Origin: Zygnema cylindricum
Taxonomy: Eukaryota > Streptophyta > Zygnematophyceae > Zygnematales > Zygnemataceae
Length of the DNA: 64,000 nt
Reading direction: 5' to 3'
NCBI GenBank assembly: GCA_037447655.1
Contig: JBBHKE010002352.1
Coordinates: 53,569-117,568, forward strand
This document shows, one piece after another, positions 33,501 through 46,896 of the stretch. The position numbers and the translations under genes were made by a program. Under the pieces are notes generated by a model that ran no database searches, was not told where the DNA came from, and worked only from the letters and a program-made list of their open reading frames with translations. Each line of letters starts with the position of its first letter. The stretch's first letter is position 1.

Positions 33501-35011
33501 AACTTTTTTTTTGTGTTCGTACAGTTTTTCGTACAGTGTGAGACATACAAAATTTACGAAAGCTACGAAACAAACAAATACTACGTGGTTTTTGTAAAAA
33601 GGTCCAAATCTGTACGAATTGGACATCTATGGTTCAAATCGCGCGATTTTTTCATTTTTTCCAGTTTCTACGTATTGTACGTGTCTTATGAAAAAATCGC
33701 AAAAATACGTATACTATAAATTGAAACTGGAAATTAACGGAAACCTATAGACAAATTATGGTAACTATACGGTTTTTTTTCGGAAATTATACGGAATTCG
33801 ACGAAATGATACGATGCACGTATCGGTACTTTCTGTGCTGTAAACTGAACAGAAATATTCACGGATACGTACGGATTTTTTTTTTTACATCTACGGACAA
33901 TTTAAAAAAGAGACGTTGCGATGTCACACTATTTGCGCGCCGTAAGCTCAAAATGTGTACGGACGTCTTCTTCAAATTTTTGAAAAGAAGTCGCCATGAA
34001 AACTTGAAAGAGAATCTTGAAGGAAGACGCCATTATTGACGCCACGACAATATTATTATGACAATAAGGAAGCGTTGTCCAGGATTCGAACTGGTTCTTC
34101 AGATTCTAGCAATATCGTGAAAGATGTTGTCAGAAACCAGTTGATGTAGATTGTCCTATTCAGGAATTTTGTGTGATAGTTATATAAATCATAAAAAATT
34201 CCTATCGCTCGTTTAACGGAAAACGCCCAAACTGCGGTACATGTTCAATTTAATTTTCTATATATGTACGGAATTGTACGGAATTCATTAACGATTTTTA
34301 CGATTTTTTCAAATCGACCTCTCCAGTTTCTACGTATCGTACGCGCGTTTGAATCGTGCGTAAAATGCGTTTTGAACAACTATGTTGTCAATTGTCAAAC
34401 TTTTAATTTCGTTTATGTCGCACTGTAAGTGCCAAGCGATTGGACAACCAAAGGCGGTCACACTTGTAGGAACCTGTCACATATGTTCTAAAAGTGCGGG
34501 CATTTCGTAAGAATTCTGCACAAAATCACATACCGTGTTAATAACTCCCATGGTGGATATATCGTGCTTCCGCTGAAACTTAGGACTGCACAGAACTGTA
34601 CAAAAAGCTTACAGTTAAACATGAGGAATCCGCATGAAACCTTCACACGCATTGAAAAGTATGTACGGACAAGTATACCGGGATCATGAAGTCACACTTG
34701 TGCAGGGACGAATAACAAGGCGCCACATGAGGAACAGACGGCTGTAACAAGCTGCATGGAAACTAACAACGCAGAATCAGCACACACGTGCCGAATTATG
34801 ACCGTAGAGAGATTTAATGATCTATGCACAGTGCAAACCCGACAGATTGACAAATGTACAGATTTCATTGTACAAACCTTGTTTGAATATGCCACGTGGA
34901 GTGACTGCTCCTGAAAGTTTGGCGTCTCTTTCTGGTGACTGCTTCGATTCCTGTCTTTTTCAGAAAGTTGTTCCTATTTATCGATTTCTCATGTCACCAT
35001 GAGACGAGTTA

Positions 35012-35051
35012 GGGTACAGCCCCATGTACTTAACCACATGGGGCCGTACCC
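35012..35051. mobile_element. Minimal Harbinger-like element: two TIRs back to back
   Basis: GGGTACAGCCCCATGTACTT followed directly by AACCACATGGGGCCGTACCC: TIRs with almost no interior, flanked by TTA on both sides (35009-35011 and 35052-35054). Ends match the large elements at 44265 and 45252. Confidence 0.75.
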
Positions 35052-37907
35052 TTATTCCTACTTTCTAATTAAATCCAAGCACAGGCCCTCTCGGTTTTTC
35101 AGTTTCGACTTTGCCTTTCACTTTTTAGTTCCCGTGTACTAGATGGTTTACATCGTGCTTTCTTATTAAAGGCGTACTTATTTAGTAGTGCTCCTCATGA
35201 AAGCTTACACACTAAATCCGAACACAAGTCTGCCGTACAAAAACTGGCGCCAGTTGAGTCTGAATCACATTGAACCAGACAACAAAATTCAAAACATCCT
35301 CTGCAGAAAATGCTAAAAAACCCTCAGAAAAGCACAAAGAAGAAGAAGCAAACACAAAGAAATCAGTTTGCAATCATATTCAATCTCTAGGATGTCAAGC
35401 TCGTATGACTCCTGACCAGCCTGCATCCAGGAACTGCTATCCAAAACTTTTCTCCAAAAAACTTCATTAGGCTTGTGAGTGAGTATAATAGTGGATTGAA
35501 CCTGACAGAGAAGATGATGAATCCGTACAAAATGCTGGAGCGGATATTCTCAATATGAGTGAAAAGATGAAGCGTCACATAAAAGAAGAGGACATGCTTT
35601 GGCAGGAGAGCAGTCTGGCCGTACAGTAACAGAGGAGGTAAGTCACAATATAGTTAATTTTCTTGCTTCATTTGTTGTTGACCCTCGCCACTCATTTGAT
35701 GTCAACCATTATGGTTATGGTGATACTTTGTATGATACTTTATTGTAGCTTGTTTTAACGTTACTATCTTTCGCTATTATTTCTCATGTCTAATCATATA
35801 TGACCTATCACATTTTTGAAATTTTAACTTTTATGTACATTTTTTACATGAAACTATCAGACTTTTATGGCTACTTGATAGTCGTAATGATATGTTATGA
35901 TTAAAAATGCTGTGTAAATAACTTCAAAAAAAATTGCGGTGGCAAGGAGTGGAAAAAAAGGCAGAATGAAAATGGAAATTCAACATGAAAAGAAAAACCG
36001 AGAAGACCTTAAAAACCAAATGACAAGCAAAAGGACAAACTAAAACCCTACAAAAAAACGAATTCAAAACACCAAAGCCTAAAGAATCTATCGGAATCAA
36101 ACAAAAATAAATGAACTAGAGTCCCCAAACCCTTACCTTACCATGCTCATTGAAACTACCTGAAACTTGTGGTCTAATGTTCGATACCTTTTAACTTCGA
36201 CATCGGCTGCCCCTAATAATCTTTTGAGATTCGAACAGATCAACGTGCTTTTCAAATTATAATTTTCGTGTACAACAATATTAAAAGTGTTCAACTCGCC
36301 AAAACTTAGTCGTATTAAAATTCATAAGGTTGGATGTTACTGTATTTCGCCACAAGGACCTGACCTCATCTAGTGTTGTATTTATATTTATTTTGGATAT
36401 GTGCCTCAATCGAACCTGTGCAGTCAATTGCATTTTTTTGTCCTATTAGTGCATGCTTTGGTCAGGTCAGCAATGCGGTTGAGGGAATAGGCGATCAAGT
36501 GAAGGAGGTGGGAAACCAGATGACACTTCAAAATCGGATGATTCTGGAAACGGGATAGTAGCTCAATATTGTTCATCAACCGTAACAATTTTGTTGAATA
36601 GAACTACATTGCCAGTGCCTGACATGGTTTCAGCGTCCCCGAGGATTTTGTTAAGCCATATTACTTAATCTACATCATCAGGTCAAAGTTACATTACTGC
36701 CGGAAGTGGAAGAAGAACGAATTAAAAGTAGAGAGATCTCTGTTGTCATTTCGAATGTCTTGAACATAGAATGTACTCCAAAGAATTTGCTTATGGAAAA
36801 TGTACATAGTTTTGTTTGATTTGCTTCAGAAAATCCCACCATATCACTATGTCGATGATGTTGCCGCAGACGTTCTTCAAGGTTCGATTTTCTCTTTCAT
36901 GTGTACACCCAAACTTGGCAGTACGGCCTAGTATTCACCATCTAACAAAAAGCACAGCATAACGTCTGAAGTATCGATGACAGCAATGGAGGATGTTCAG
37001 AACGACATTGAAAATATAGAGAAAGGAACCACCAAATCTGGAAAACTCCAATTTCTCCAAAACTCTCTAGTTCTCCCATTTTTTGGTGAACACAATTGTG
37101 AACAATCTTGTAGACACATTAAATCATTTCACATTGAATGTACCTGTCTTGTTTCTCCTGGTAAAGATACCAGTCTCTACAAACACACAGCAAATAACCT
37201 GATCCAAACTCTTCTTCATCACTTTGCCACTAATTTTGCACTCATGCTGTAACAGGATTTTCCAACTCTCATATATGCCTATTACGAGAGTGGATGACGT
37301 GATGGGATTTTACGAGAGTCTGGAAAACCCTGCCAAACATGTTACCCAAGACAAAGAGAGATATGAGTGGACATCTCCATAATGTACTTTTTTGGAACCA
37401 CCATGGATTCCAACTATCCTTAATACAACACCTTCAATAATGTAGGATAAAACTTGCAAAAATCATGAAGTGTACTACCCTACACCGCAATTCTCACGCA
37501 TCAAAAAGCAAGCGATAACAAAAAGAGCTAAACAACATTGAATTACATTCATGCTATATCCACTTTTTTATAACTTAGAGTAAACAAAGTAAATGCATGA
37601 CAAAAATTGAAACTAAGTTTTCAGCGTTGCGGTAATTATACCTAACCAACTGCTCGAGCCCTAAGGGCTAATCGTCCATTTTTTTTCCTAACAGCTCCCT
37701 TGATACCCTCAGTGCATTGTAATCTATACAAAGTGGTGACACAGAGCTATCATTCACCGTATTCCAGAACCTATGAGAAACAAGTAATGCACAAAAAAGT
37801 ACCGTTTCAACAAGACGGAAACAGGAAAACTAGAACACTATACCACAAAATGGTAAAATGGTACCACAAAAAGCAAAAGAAACGGCAAAACATTAACAGT
37901 ATATAAT

Positions 37908-40900
37908 TTACTTCACAACGTTTTCGAACAACTCGGCTCCAGGTCCTACTCGTTGGACACCAGCTAGGCTATCATTTGCGAGCCATACAAACTTGCTCTC
38001 ATTCATGGGCTTCTTTATACAATAATAAGTGCAAGGATACTGCTTAGAGTCTACTTCTTTTTCTGTCCCTTCACATGATACCAGGGGAGTAGGGAGATCC
38101 GGTGACTCCAAAATTGGCCTGTAATCATGCAAGTACAATCACCCGTCACTTTTTAGGAGTCTCATCAAGGCATCTCGTGAGAGCAAAACACTAACTGTAA
38201 TACTACTCAACAATCAATAAAAATACAAATACCGTATAACCAAAAAGTAATAAAACGAAGTTCCAGAGGTGACCTCGAACATTACACCGTGAATTATTAT
38301 TAGCACTAGGAAATATATAGCGTGGGGTTTACTTTTGTGTTATCAAACATAAATTCGATCCGAGCCACGAGGACGACATTGGACCGTTTACCAAATTAGC
38401 GTTAAGAAACAATTATCTAGTATTATTAATAAAAATTCGGCATATAAAATATACCCATTCTTTCAAACATCAGGATGAGTCGCAATTTCAGGAATTGCGA
38501 CACCATCAAGCAGTCTGTCAACTGAAAATCCCAGTATCGGTCATCGAGGAACCCCCCTGATACGCAGGCCTACCTGCTAAACTTTATGCTGTTCAGTTCA
38601 GTGATGTACTTACTTCCCGCTGCAGAAATTGGTCGGCCTCTCGATTCGATTCGGATCGTGCATAGCTTCTGCATACTTCACCAGAAGTATGGCCCAATAT
38701 AGTGTGCGTCCTTCCCACGTGCACACATGCTGAGCAATCGCATTGGCCCGCTGTACAATTTTGATAACTTTCTTGTCGTTCTTTTGCGCCCATTGCAACT
38801 TAACGGGCAGATCAGTAAACCTGCAGATAATGGCAAAGAAAACGTTGACAATAAACTAAGGAAAACACGGGAAACTTACAATGCAAATTATGTACCACGT
38901 TCAGAGGGCTAAGAAATACGCAGGAGACAGGATGTTATCCTCGCCTTCAACAGAGAGCATGATGTTGCTATAGCTGTATAACTTTACAACAGAGCATGAG
39001 CTGTGTTCACGTACGTGCGTTTCACCTGAAGGATGTGAACAGAATCCTCCAACAGAGGCTCATAAAACTGCATAACCGCAGGAGCCTGTCTGACTGTGAG
39101 CTGGTTAGAGCGCAGCACTCCACATGTTCGACAGCTACCTCCACCACCATCCACTACCACCTGAAAGGAAAATTTCAGCACAACAGCATTAGTGACTACA
39201 AATCGCCTTAGTAAAGTTCCTCTGCAGGCTGATACACATGCTAACATTCCTCAGTCATGAGCGGGCTCTAGGCTTAAGTTCATTTAATTTTCCGTGCTAA
39301 GAGATGAAAGTGGACAAAATTATCCATTGCTTACCATAAGGCCACTAATGCTTACAGGAACCAAAAAGGCCAAAACCAGCTTTAGCTTTGCTGTTTCCTA
39401 ACAAAAGTGCATCAGAAGAATCCTTCCACACTATGGCGCTCAAGAGCTCCATAGAATTTAAGCTGTCAACTTTTCCAGCAAATTCCACAAATTTCCTAGC
39501 GACACACATCCTTACGTCAAGATCTATTAAGAAAAAAGAATGGCTTTGCTAGAAACCTGGTATTTGTAACCATTATACTCGGTGAAGTTCATGTATTCTG
39601 CGAGTTTTACACCTTCGTTATGCATCTCCTCCTGAGCATCAAGTTGAATATGACTCCATCGACTCAGTCTTGCATCGAGGAGGTCTGGATAAACGTCAGA
39701 AAGTCGGTGTAATCGCACTCGAGGACTGGCTCCCCAAGTCCCGTCCTTAAGGTCAAAGTTGGTAGTAGCTCCCCGGAAAACGGCTCGTGGAGATTTCAAC
39801 TCCCATGGACTCTGAAAGCCGCGAAAAACATGAGCACCATCTCAAGGCCCCATGTGGAATTCACCTTCTCCAACACCTGCCAATGCCAGGGCCAGGTTGG
39901 AAGGACAAGAAGACCTATGATAGGAATGAATGGCAATACACGAACAGCAAGATACTAAACTTGCTCAGAACTGGCACAAATAATAGCTCACATGAATGCA
40001 TGTCATCAAGAGAGTCAAATTCCAAAAACATGCTCAGGGTTCATTTAAAGAAAGAATGGCATCTGGATGAGCATACACCGAAAAATTAACTGCGTAATGG
40101 CAGGACAGGCTGTGTTCACAAAAGACTTGAAAAGCGTTGTCAGACTAAGATAATGTACATAACCAGCCGAAAACAATTGCAATCAAGTAGACAGCTCAAT
40201 TCAGCATGTTTTAAATATAGCTACCCACCACTAATCATTATTAGTGTTGGAGTATTTTTGCCACTTAAAACATCTTTTCATCGTGCACACCTGTCGGATT
40301 GTCAATCCGATGGTTTCTATTAGAAGGCAAGATGCTCACCTTCCTATAGGTGGTCTCCGATTGGCAATTCGACAAGTGTGCATGAAGAAAACGTGTTTTA
40401 AGTGGCAAAAAAAAAAAATAACACTAATAACCATTAGCGGTGAAGTTTTTTACCACATTCTGGAAAATGTCAAATTTGATCAGTTGAACTTGACATTCAT
40501 GCCGTGCATGACTGTCCCTATGCCACATTCGTATAGAGTGAAAGCCGCAGCACCATATGACCTCACACTTATCTCCAAGCATCCTCGGAGCAAATAGCTC
40601 CACAATTCATTTGCGATCGACTAATTTTGGGGTTAAGATAGAGAGGCTGAAAAGCACAAACCCTCTTACTTGGCTAGTACCTGGAGGCTCAGGTCAAAGG
40701 TATAGGACGGAGTAAGGTCCAGGGGATCAGGAACGAGTACATCCATGGTGTCCGCTGTTGCTCCAGTTGAAAATAGAGGAAATCCACCTCGACCTGGCCA
40801 ATGAGAACTATAAAAACTCAACGGATGGTCACATGTGTTGATGAAAAATTCCACCGTTATGTTCTCCAGATGATACTTGTCAATAGCATCCTGCAGTTAG

Positions 40901-43650
40901 CCAGCAACAGGCGGGATGTACGCTGCCCGTGAGAACAACAATCTATGAACTCTGGTTCGACACTTCGATTATATGCAGAGAAACTTGTCCTAAACACAGA
41001 CATCCTCACATATTTGATATATCAAATTTACACATTGCCAGGTTGCACCAATTTTGTAACTTACTGCTTTTCTCCTAAAGCATTCACAACTGATAATGTG
41101 GTTTTGCGGATCTGATTACAATTGCCTTGACAAAGCTAGTTTTCACCAGATTGATTCAACAATAACTCATGTTTCCTACAAACCAAGGTAATTCACGCAA
41201 ACATTGAAAGGATTTTTTATACACGGGACATAGAGACCACACTATTAATGGTAGGTAGTAGGCCTAATATCAGACACGTTTTTTGGTCATGTGGCATTTT
41301 TTGGTGATGGGGGCTTCCGAAAATCGTGTCATAATCTACTACAGAATTATCGTGCAGATTTGTACGGGAGACAATCGGTCACCCGTACACATCAACATAA
41401 AAACCACTTTGATATGCCATCTGCCCCAGTTCAATGTCCGGAACTGTCAATTTAACTTCTTTTAGAGAAAAAAACTGAGTGCAGTTGGTGAAAAAATATA
41501 ATTCTATCGATTACTAGGTGTTTGAATCTCTAACGGAACTTACCGAATTTGGTCATGCTACACGAGGTTGACCATAAATCAGGTAATGTAACCAAAAAAT
41601 GCGGAAACGACCAAAAAATGTAAGTGAGAATAAGTCTAGTGTTTCTTGTGACAATGCAACAATCTTTAGCACTAACTTTAATCAATTAAAGGCCCATCTC
41701 AATTCTCAGTTCTTGGCCCAGATTACCAAGTATAGCGTGAGAGAGACCTGCCTGAATCATCTTAAGACTCTGCATGAAGCGTAATAATCTGTACCAGACG
41801 GGATAGAAGCCGCCATATCTATAATATATCACTCCTTGAATGATTTTTACATGGCCGCAACAAGCCATGAACAGCCATAGTCGACTAATATGCCTAAAAG
41901 TCTCGGGCCGAATCATACCGAATTTGGAGTTCGAGTCAGATTGTCCTCCCTGCAAATAGAAAACCGAGCCAGCTTCAGTCGCCTGTGAGACATTTGGACA
42001 GACATTTTAAACATACTCTTATTCATGTATAGTGCAAGAAACTCTAGGTTGGGTACTTAAGCTGCCATCTTTTCCCCACTTCAAAATACGTCAGAGAGTC
42101 AAGCATTGCAGCCTATGATCAAAAGTCTTACAATAATTTGCAACCGTTCCATACATATGAATCCGCTTACAACCATGTTATTCTCTTTTCAACGGTTTCA
42201 AACATTCCGTGAGGATAAAAGGATAACACAAAGGACCTCAATTCATTTTCTTTTCAACTATTTAAAGAGCCAGAGTGTACGACAACAATAGCATGAAGGT
42301 GGCATGCACAACCGGTATTTGCAACATAGAGTCAGTCACTAAGGATGCAAGATGTCAACAAAATCAGTTGGCATCCATAGAACTATTTCATGTCTCAACG
42401 CAAATTAATATTATTTATGAGCAATTGGCAGTGTAACACTTAAAAAAAGTTAACTACACTAAGAGCTACACTAAATTGCATTTTGTCACGTGGCTCATTA
42501 CGAGCCACTGAACTAAATAATGTAATTAACACTAATTTACGATAAGAACAGCTACACAAATAGAGTGAGTAGTAGTACAATCATTGTCTACAAGCTACAA
42601 CGTAGGCACTCCAGCTTAGACCTCGCTTGTAGATACAATGCTTGGATTTGCTACTGTCCCCAATATATGTTCAATTAAAAAATTAAAACTTGAGTCATCA
42701 ACACTCGACACCTGAATACAAGACAACCACCTGATACATTCCCTACTGTTATCACATCCAATAAAGCTGAAGACACTGCCACGCAAAGAGCTGCCAATAA
42801 AGTGTGACACTTGTCCAAAAGACTGAAGATTCTCCAGGCGTACAAATAAAAGGTTGCAAATTTAACAACATTGTCAAACTTAACGAAATTGTCACCCAAA
42901 AAAAACACAAAATTGTATTTTAAGAGGAGGCGGCCTCGTAAGCATTGCCACATCAAGCTTCAACTGAACAACAGCTTTACAGAACCGACACATAGAAACA
43001 ACTGATTTAAAAACGCGCATCCAAAACATTATTGTTGAGCAAGATAACATAGTACACCTGGTCGTCAATGCCTGCTATATCTAAATTTTACCCCTCGAAC
43101 CTAAAATAGTGGCAATGACACTAATAGTTTTTTTTTAATGATAATTCCTTCAATGAAAACCAGCCACGTCATTTGGAACTGAAATAGAATAAAAAACACT
43201 AATACAAAACTCTATGTTAATAATTCCTTGACGATAATACTTTACACAGCGTAGCTTACGGCCATTTTGACGTGGATCACACTAAAAGGGGGCTCAAGAC
43301 ACACAGGAGAGGAAATAAAATACTAATAAAAATAGATGTTCAATTACCTTTATAGGAAGCCATGGAGCCAGATAGTTGTTAATTAAGTTAGAGAATTCTA
43401 GCACCATTGGCTCAGACTGATTGAAATATCCGGCAGCAACTCCCATAACATCTTCATTGTCGTCTTTTGCATCTATTTGAGTATCACAAACGTCAGAGAT
43501 GCCACCATCAAAAGAAGGATTGATGATACGAACCGCAAGTTCACCAAACCCTAAGTACAAAAAAACAGCAACAAGGAGAAAAAAGAAAGCCAAAACGATG
43601 GCGAAAGAGCGGTTACGAAGAAAAGAAGATGACTGCAAGCTTGTAGCCAT
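37908..43650 (-). CDS. CAP10/GT90-family glycosyltransferase (Rumi/POGLUT/KDELC-like), seven exons
   Basis: Predicted ER/Golgi type II membrane enzyme that adds a sugar (glucose or xylose in characterised relatives) to protein or polysaccharide; the acceptor cannot be told from sequence. Exons: 43650-43348, 41949-41752, 40890-40681, 39811-39557, 39160-39015, 38820-38614, 38118-37908; 1530 nt, 509 residues, all in phase. Residues 16-36 form one hydrophobic signal anchor. The CAP10 domain follows: IIQGVIYYR; ITVEFFINTCDHP with the Asp (residue 188) at the catalytic position known from POGLUT1; SPRAVFRG (244-251); RLSDVYPDLLDARL; a VVVDGGGGSCRTCGVLRSNQ block; FYEPLLEDSVHI; and DLPVKLQWAQKNDKKVIKIV. 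There is no C-terminal KDEL (it ends ELFENVVK). The intron after 41752 needs a GC donor (CAG|GCAGGT), because the nearby GT site gives a stop. Exon 5 uses AC|GTACGT, 11 nt beyond the first GT. Confidence 0.88.
40238..40430. mobile_element. Foldback element, ~193 bp
   Basis: Arms of ~60 bp: TTATTAGTGTTGG...TTTTGCCACTTAAAACAT...CGTGCACACCTGTCG against CGACAAGTGTGCATGAAG...GTTTTAAGTGGCAAAA...AACACTAATAA. In the GT90 intron between exons 40681 and 39811. Confidence 0.8.
41560..41640. repeat. Partial copy of the 15210 foldback family
   Basis: ATAAATCAGGTAATGTAACC, AACGACCAAAAAATG, AAGTGAGAATAAG parallels the right arm at 15275-15347. A weaker TTTTTTGGTCATGTGGCA occurs at about 41280 and may be the left arm. 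In a GT90 intron. Confidence 0.5.
42425..42550. repeat. Dispersed palindromic element, family A copy
   Basis: Blocks ACACTAAATTGCATTTTG, CGTGGCTCATTACGAGCCAC (near-palindrome), TGAACTAAATAATG, TTAACACTAATTTACG. In the first GT90 intron. Confidence 0.65.
43085..43210. repeat. Dispersed element, family B copy 4
   Basis: TTACCCCTCGAACCTAAAAT, ATGACACTAATAG, T-run, AATGATAATTCCTT, CCACGTCATTTGGA. The last block is also found right of copy 2 at about 21062. In the first GT90 intron. Confidence 0.5.
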
Positions 43651-44261
43651 GGCAAAGAGGCTTAGCAAGATTATTGCTGGAGCTTGGCAAAGTCTTGCTG
43701 CCGGTTTTACAAGCAGAGACGATTAGAATAGGAGAAGGCATCTGAGAAGACGACAAATACACAGAACTGAAGGAGAAGAGGTATATTCGAAACGGGCGGG
43801 TCCTAAGGTAAGGAAGACTTCAGGAAGGAAGACCTAAAGTAGATGAAGTTACAACCATGGCTGTACCGCAGTTTGCAGTCTACTGTAGTGACGTGACAAT
43901 CAACTATGCCACAAGAACTTTAATGGTGGCCTACACGTCATAACTAATTTCGCAGCTGTAGAAGTACAGTATTGTAGTCGTAAAACGCCATTTGAAACGA
44001 AGAGATCTTAGTTACGGTGTCGTATGTAATAATGATAATAGATAACAAATTACCGTGGTACAGAATCGTACGTAATAATGATAGCGGATAACAAAATTCT
44101 ATTGGTGAAACTTTTGTTTTGTATGAAAATGGAAGAGTTATCGTGGGTCCGTTTACTTGTACCGTTAAACTCAGCAGACTTTATTTCTGAGAACGCGATG
44201 GTAATACCATCAAAGTACAAAACACGATTGTCACTAAAAAGTATTGATGACCAACAAAGGT
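43651..44261. other. 5' flank of the GT90 gene
   Basis: Expected promoter and 5' UTR of the minus-strand GT90 gene. It carries a weak direct repeat (GTAATAATGATA..GATAACAAA at 44026 and 44071). No other gene seen. Confidence 0.45.
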
Positions 44262-44264
44262 TAA

Positions 44265-45203
44265 GGGTACGTCCCCATGTATTAAAGTACATACTTTTCT
44301 CTGTCTTTTTGCCCTAAAATTCAGGGAACTTGGAAAAAAACTTTAACCGTACGAGAAAATTATGTTTACCAAATTAAAGTATTCGTCAATTCATACTTTC
44401 GATGTACGGCGTGTTTGTCGTCATATGAATGCATTTTGGCGTTTTCACCTTTTCGACCCCCGGGCAAGAGAATCCAGCCCAAAAAAAAACTTCATCCAAA
44501 ATCACATCGAGGAGGTGATTTTAGGGAAGTACAGCGAATGAAAAACGAACCACGCACGCGCCACACGATTTGTATAATTTTTGGACGAGGGAGAGTCCTC
44601 GCTATTTTTCTCCGTCCCCGTCACGCGCTATGTACGGAAAAAAATTTGCAGGGGTCTCGAACTTCCACTTGAATTCATGGGTCCTTTGCATAATTTTTCG
44701 CCGTCGCGTCTCTCCTCTCTCCCTCTCACACTATCGCTTGTATCTCACACTTTTTAGAATGAGACACGACAATATTGGTATAAAATGAAAGATCTTTAAA
44801 AAATATATTTTTTGAATTTTTTTACTTTTTTATTTAATGGCAAATCGAATGAGAACAGTAGAAAAAGCGAAATCGAGAAACCATGGCGGAAAGTTATTGA
44901 ATCAGTGACGTCGACGTTGTCACAAGTGAGCGTGACGTCATAATATCACCAAACCCTAAACATCTACGATTTCACAAAAATCTAGACGTCTACAACTGTC
45001 GCTGTTTTTGTTGGCGTCACTAATCGTCGGAAGTTTCGAAGTCGTCTTCAGTCGTCATCAGTAGTACCTTGCGTCTACAACCGTCACATTTCAAAGTTCC
45101 GATTTCATATTTGCACATAGGGACGCTCTTCAAAGTAGTACGGAGAATCTATACTACAGTCCAAAATACTTTGCCAAAGTACCGATTACATGGGGACGTA
45201 CCC
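44265..45203. mobile_element. PIF/Harbinger- or Tourist-like TIR element, copy E1 (939 bp)
   Basis: Left end GGGTACGTCCCCATGTA, right end the inverse TACATGGGGACGTACCC; flanked by TAA on both sides (44262-44264 and 45204-45206). A 3-bp TWA duplication and G-rich TIR point to PIF/Harbinger. No transposase frame, so non-autonomous. The interior (CATTTTGGCGTTTTC, GGGCAAGAGAATCCAGCCC, ACGCACGCGCCACACGA, CTCACACTTTTTAGAATGAG) is shared with copy E2. Confidence 0.82.
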
Positions 45204-45251
45204 TAAAAGACCAAAATCCTAAGGGACTAAAAACACAACAAAAATGACTAA

Positions 45252-46207
45252 GGGTACGTCCCCATGTATTAAAGTATCGACTTTAATCTGTCGTTTTCAC
45301 CGAAAACGCAGTTTCGTACGAGAAAAACTTTAGCCATACAAAAAAATCAATTCTTTGGGGGTGGGGCAAACCTCAAGTCGATACTTTGAATGTACTTCAT
45401 GTTTGTCGCCATGTGAACGCATTTTGGCGTTTTCCTTTTTTCGACCGCCGGGCAAGAGAATCCAGCCCGTCAAAAAACTTCATCAAAAATCACCTCGCGA
45501 CCTGATTTCAGGGAAAGTACCGCTCAAACAACGAATGAAAAATGACCCACGCACGCGCCACACGAGTGGGAAAATTTTAAGACGAGGGAGAGTACACGCT
45601 ATTTTTCTCCCTGCCCGTCACCTGCATGTACGGAAAAGACGAGGATGTACGGAAAAAAATCTGCAGGGGTCTCGGACCTCCAATTTCATTCATGGGGTCC
45701 TCGGTAGAATGTTGCATCGTCGTCGCCTCCCCCTTCTCCCTCTCACACTATCACTTTTATCTCACACTTTTTAGAATGAGGCACGACAAAACTGGTATGA
45801 AATGAAAGATATTTTAAAATTAATTCTTTTGACTACCTTTATGTGTATTTTTATGGCAAGTAGAGCTAAAAAGGTTGAGAAAACGAAATCGGGTATCCAT
45901 GGCCGAAAGTTCTTGAATCTGTGACGTCACAAGTGAGTGTGACGTCACAATGTTACAAAACCCTAAACATCTACCATGTCACAAAATTACAAAATTGTAG
46001 ACGTCTACAACTGTCGCTATTTTTGTTGGCGTCAACAATTTCGTAGTCGTCGTCAACCGTCACAAAGTTGTACCTACGTCTACACCCGTCACATTTCAAA
46101 GTTCCGATTCCATTTTCGCACATAGGGACGCTTTTCAAAGTAGTATAGGACACTTCACTACAGTCCAAAATACTTTTTCAAAGTATCACTTACATGGGGA
46201 CATACCC
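45252..46207. mobile_element. PIF/Harbinger- or Tourist-like TIR element, copy E2 (956 bp)
   Basis: Ends GGGTACGTCCCCATGTA and TACATGGGGACATACCC, flanked by TAA (45249-45251 and 46208-46210). Same orientation and interior as E1, roughly 80% alike by eye; the two are 48 bp apart. The right TAA is shared with the left flank of E3. Confidence 0.82.
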
Positions 46208-46896
46208 TAAGGGCGTGTTCCCATGTAACCGAAACTTTGAAACGTTACTTTGGATTTCAGCGCAAATTTTACGGTGTACTTTTCAAAGTGTGCCTATGTC
46301 AATCGTTACTTGCGCCTTCATTACTTCGAATTTGTGATAGTTGTAGACGTTGCCAATATCTTGCAACACCTGTAGACGCCAACAAACCGCGTACATTTGT
46401 AGACGCCAACGAGCTCCGGACAAAGTGCGAACATTTGTACACTACAACGAGCTCTTGGCATACTGCGAACATTTGTCGACGCCAACAAGCTCCTGACATT
46501 TGTAGACGCCCACGCGTGGACAACATAAGCAATCGCATACGTCTACAAATGGGTTGTACAGCACACCGTCAATCGCTATTAGAGTATATAACGCCAATTC
46601 GGTGCCCTTTTTTCAAAAAAAAATACCCACAATACAATCCATAATTTTATTTTTTCCATTATTCTAATTAGGTTTTTATTTCAATTAGCGTTAATAAGGA
46701 AAGTACTTTGCGATGGAAATAGTGTGGCGTACAGACAGGGAATATCCTTACAAAATGGTACTTTTTGAATTATAAAAGCATAAAAAAACAATTAACATTA
46801 TTGCGCACACATGTGAATGTGCAGTTGAAGAAAGAGACGCAAACTCATCGACAAAAATCACGTTCTCATATGTTCGTCCGTCGACCGTGTGAATAG

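Larger units (their letters stand above)
32057..37907. other. Intergenic between MOCS2B and the GT90 gene
   Basis: Holds a TIR element (32182-32752), a GC-rich minisatellite block (32930-33500), a TACG/CGTACG-rich stretch (33600-34700) and a 40-bp TIR-only element (35012-35051). Plus-strand fragments at 35.27-35.64 kb and 36.4-37.25 kb have short open stretches near splice-like sites, but no family could be recognised and no continuous frame built. Confidence 0.5.

Noticed and set aside
34078-34140. tRNA T-arm-like CCAGGATTCGAACTGG
   Set aside because: On the minus strand it reads like a T arm, but no acceptor stem, D arm or anticodon arm could be placed around it; at most a tRNA relic.
36700-36890. 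IPPYHYV motif recalling major vault protein
   Set aside because: Only the first six residues resemble it; the following residues diverge and no vault repeat follows.
42616-42956. Minus-strand frames (about 64 and 93 codons) in the first GT90 intron
   Set aside because: Exon 43650-43348 and exon 41949-41752 join in phase 0 and match CAP10 proteins without extra sequence; the frames overlap in two phases and resemble nothing.
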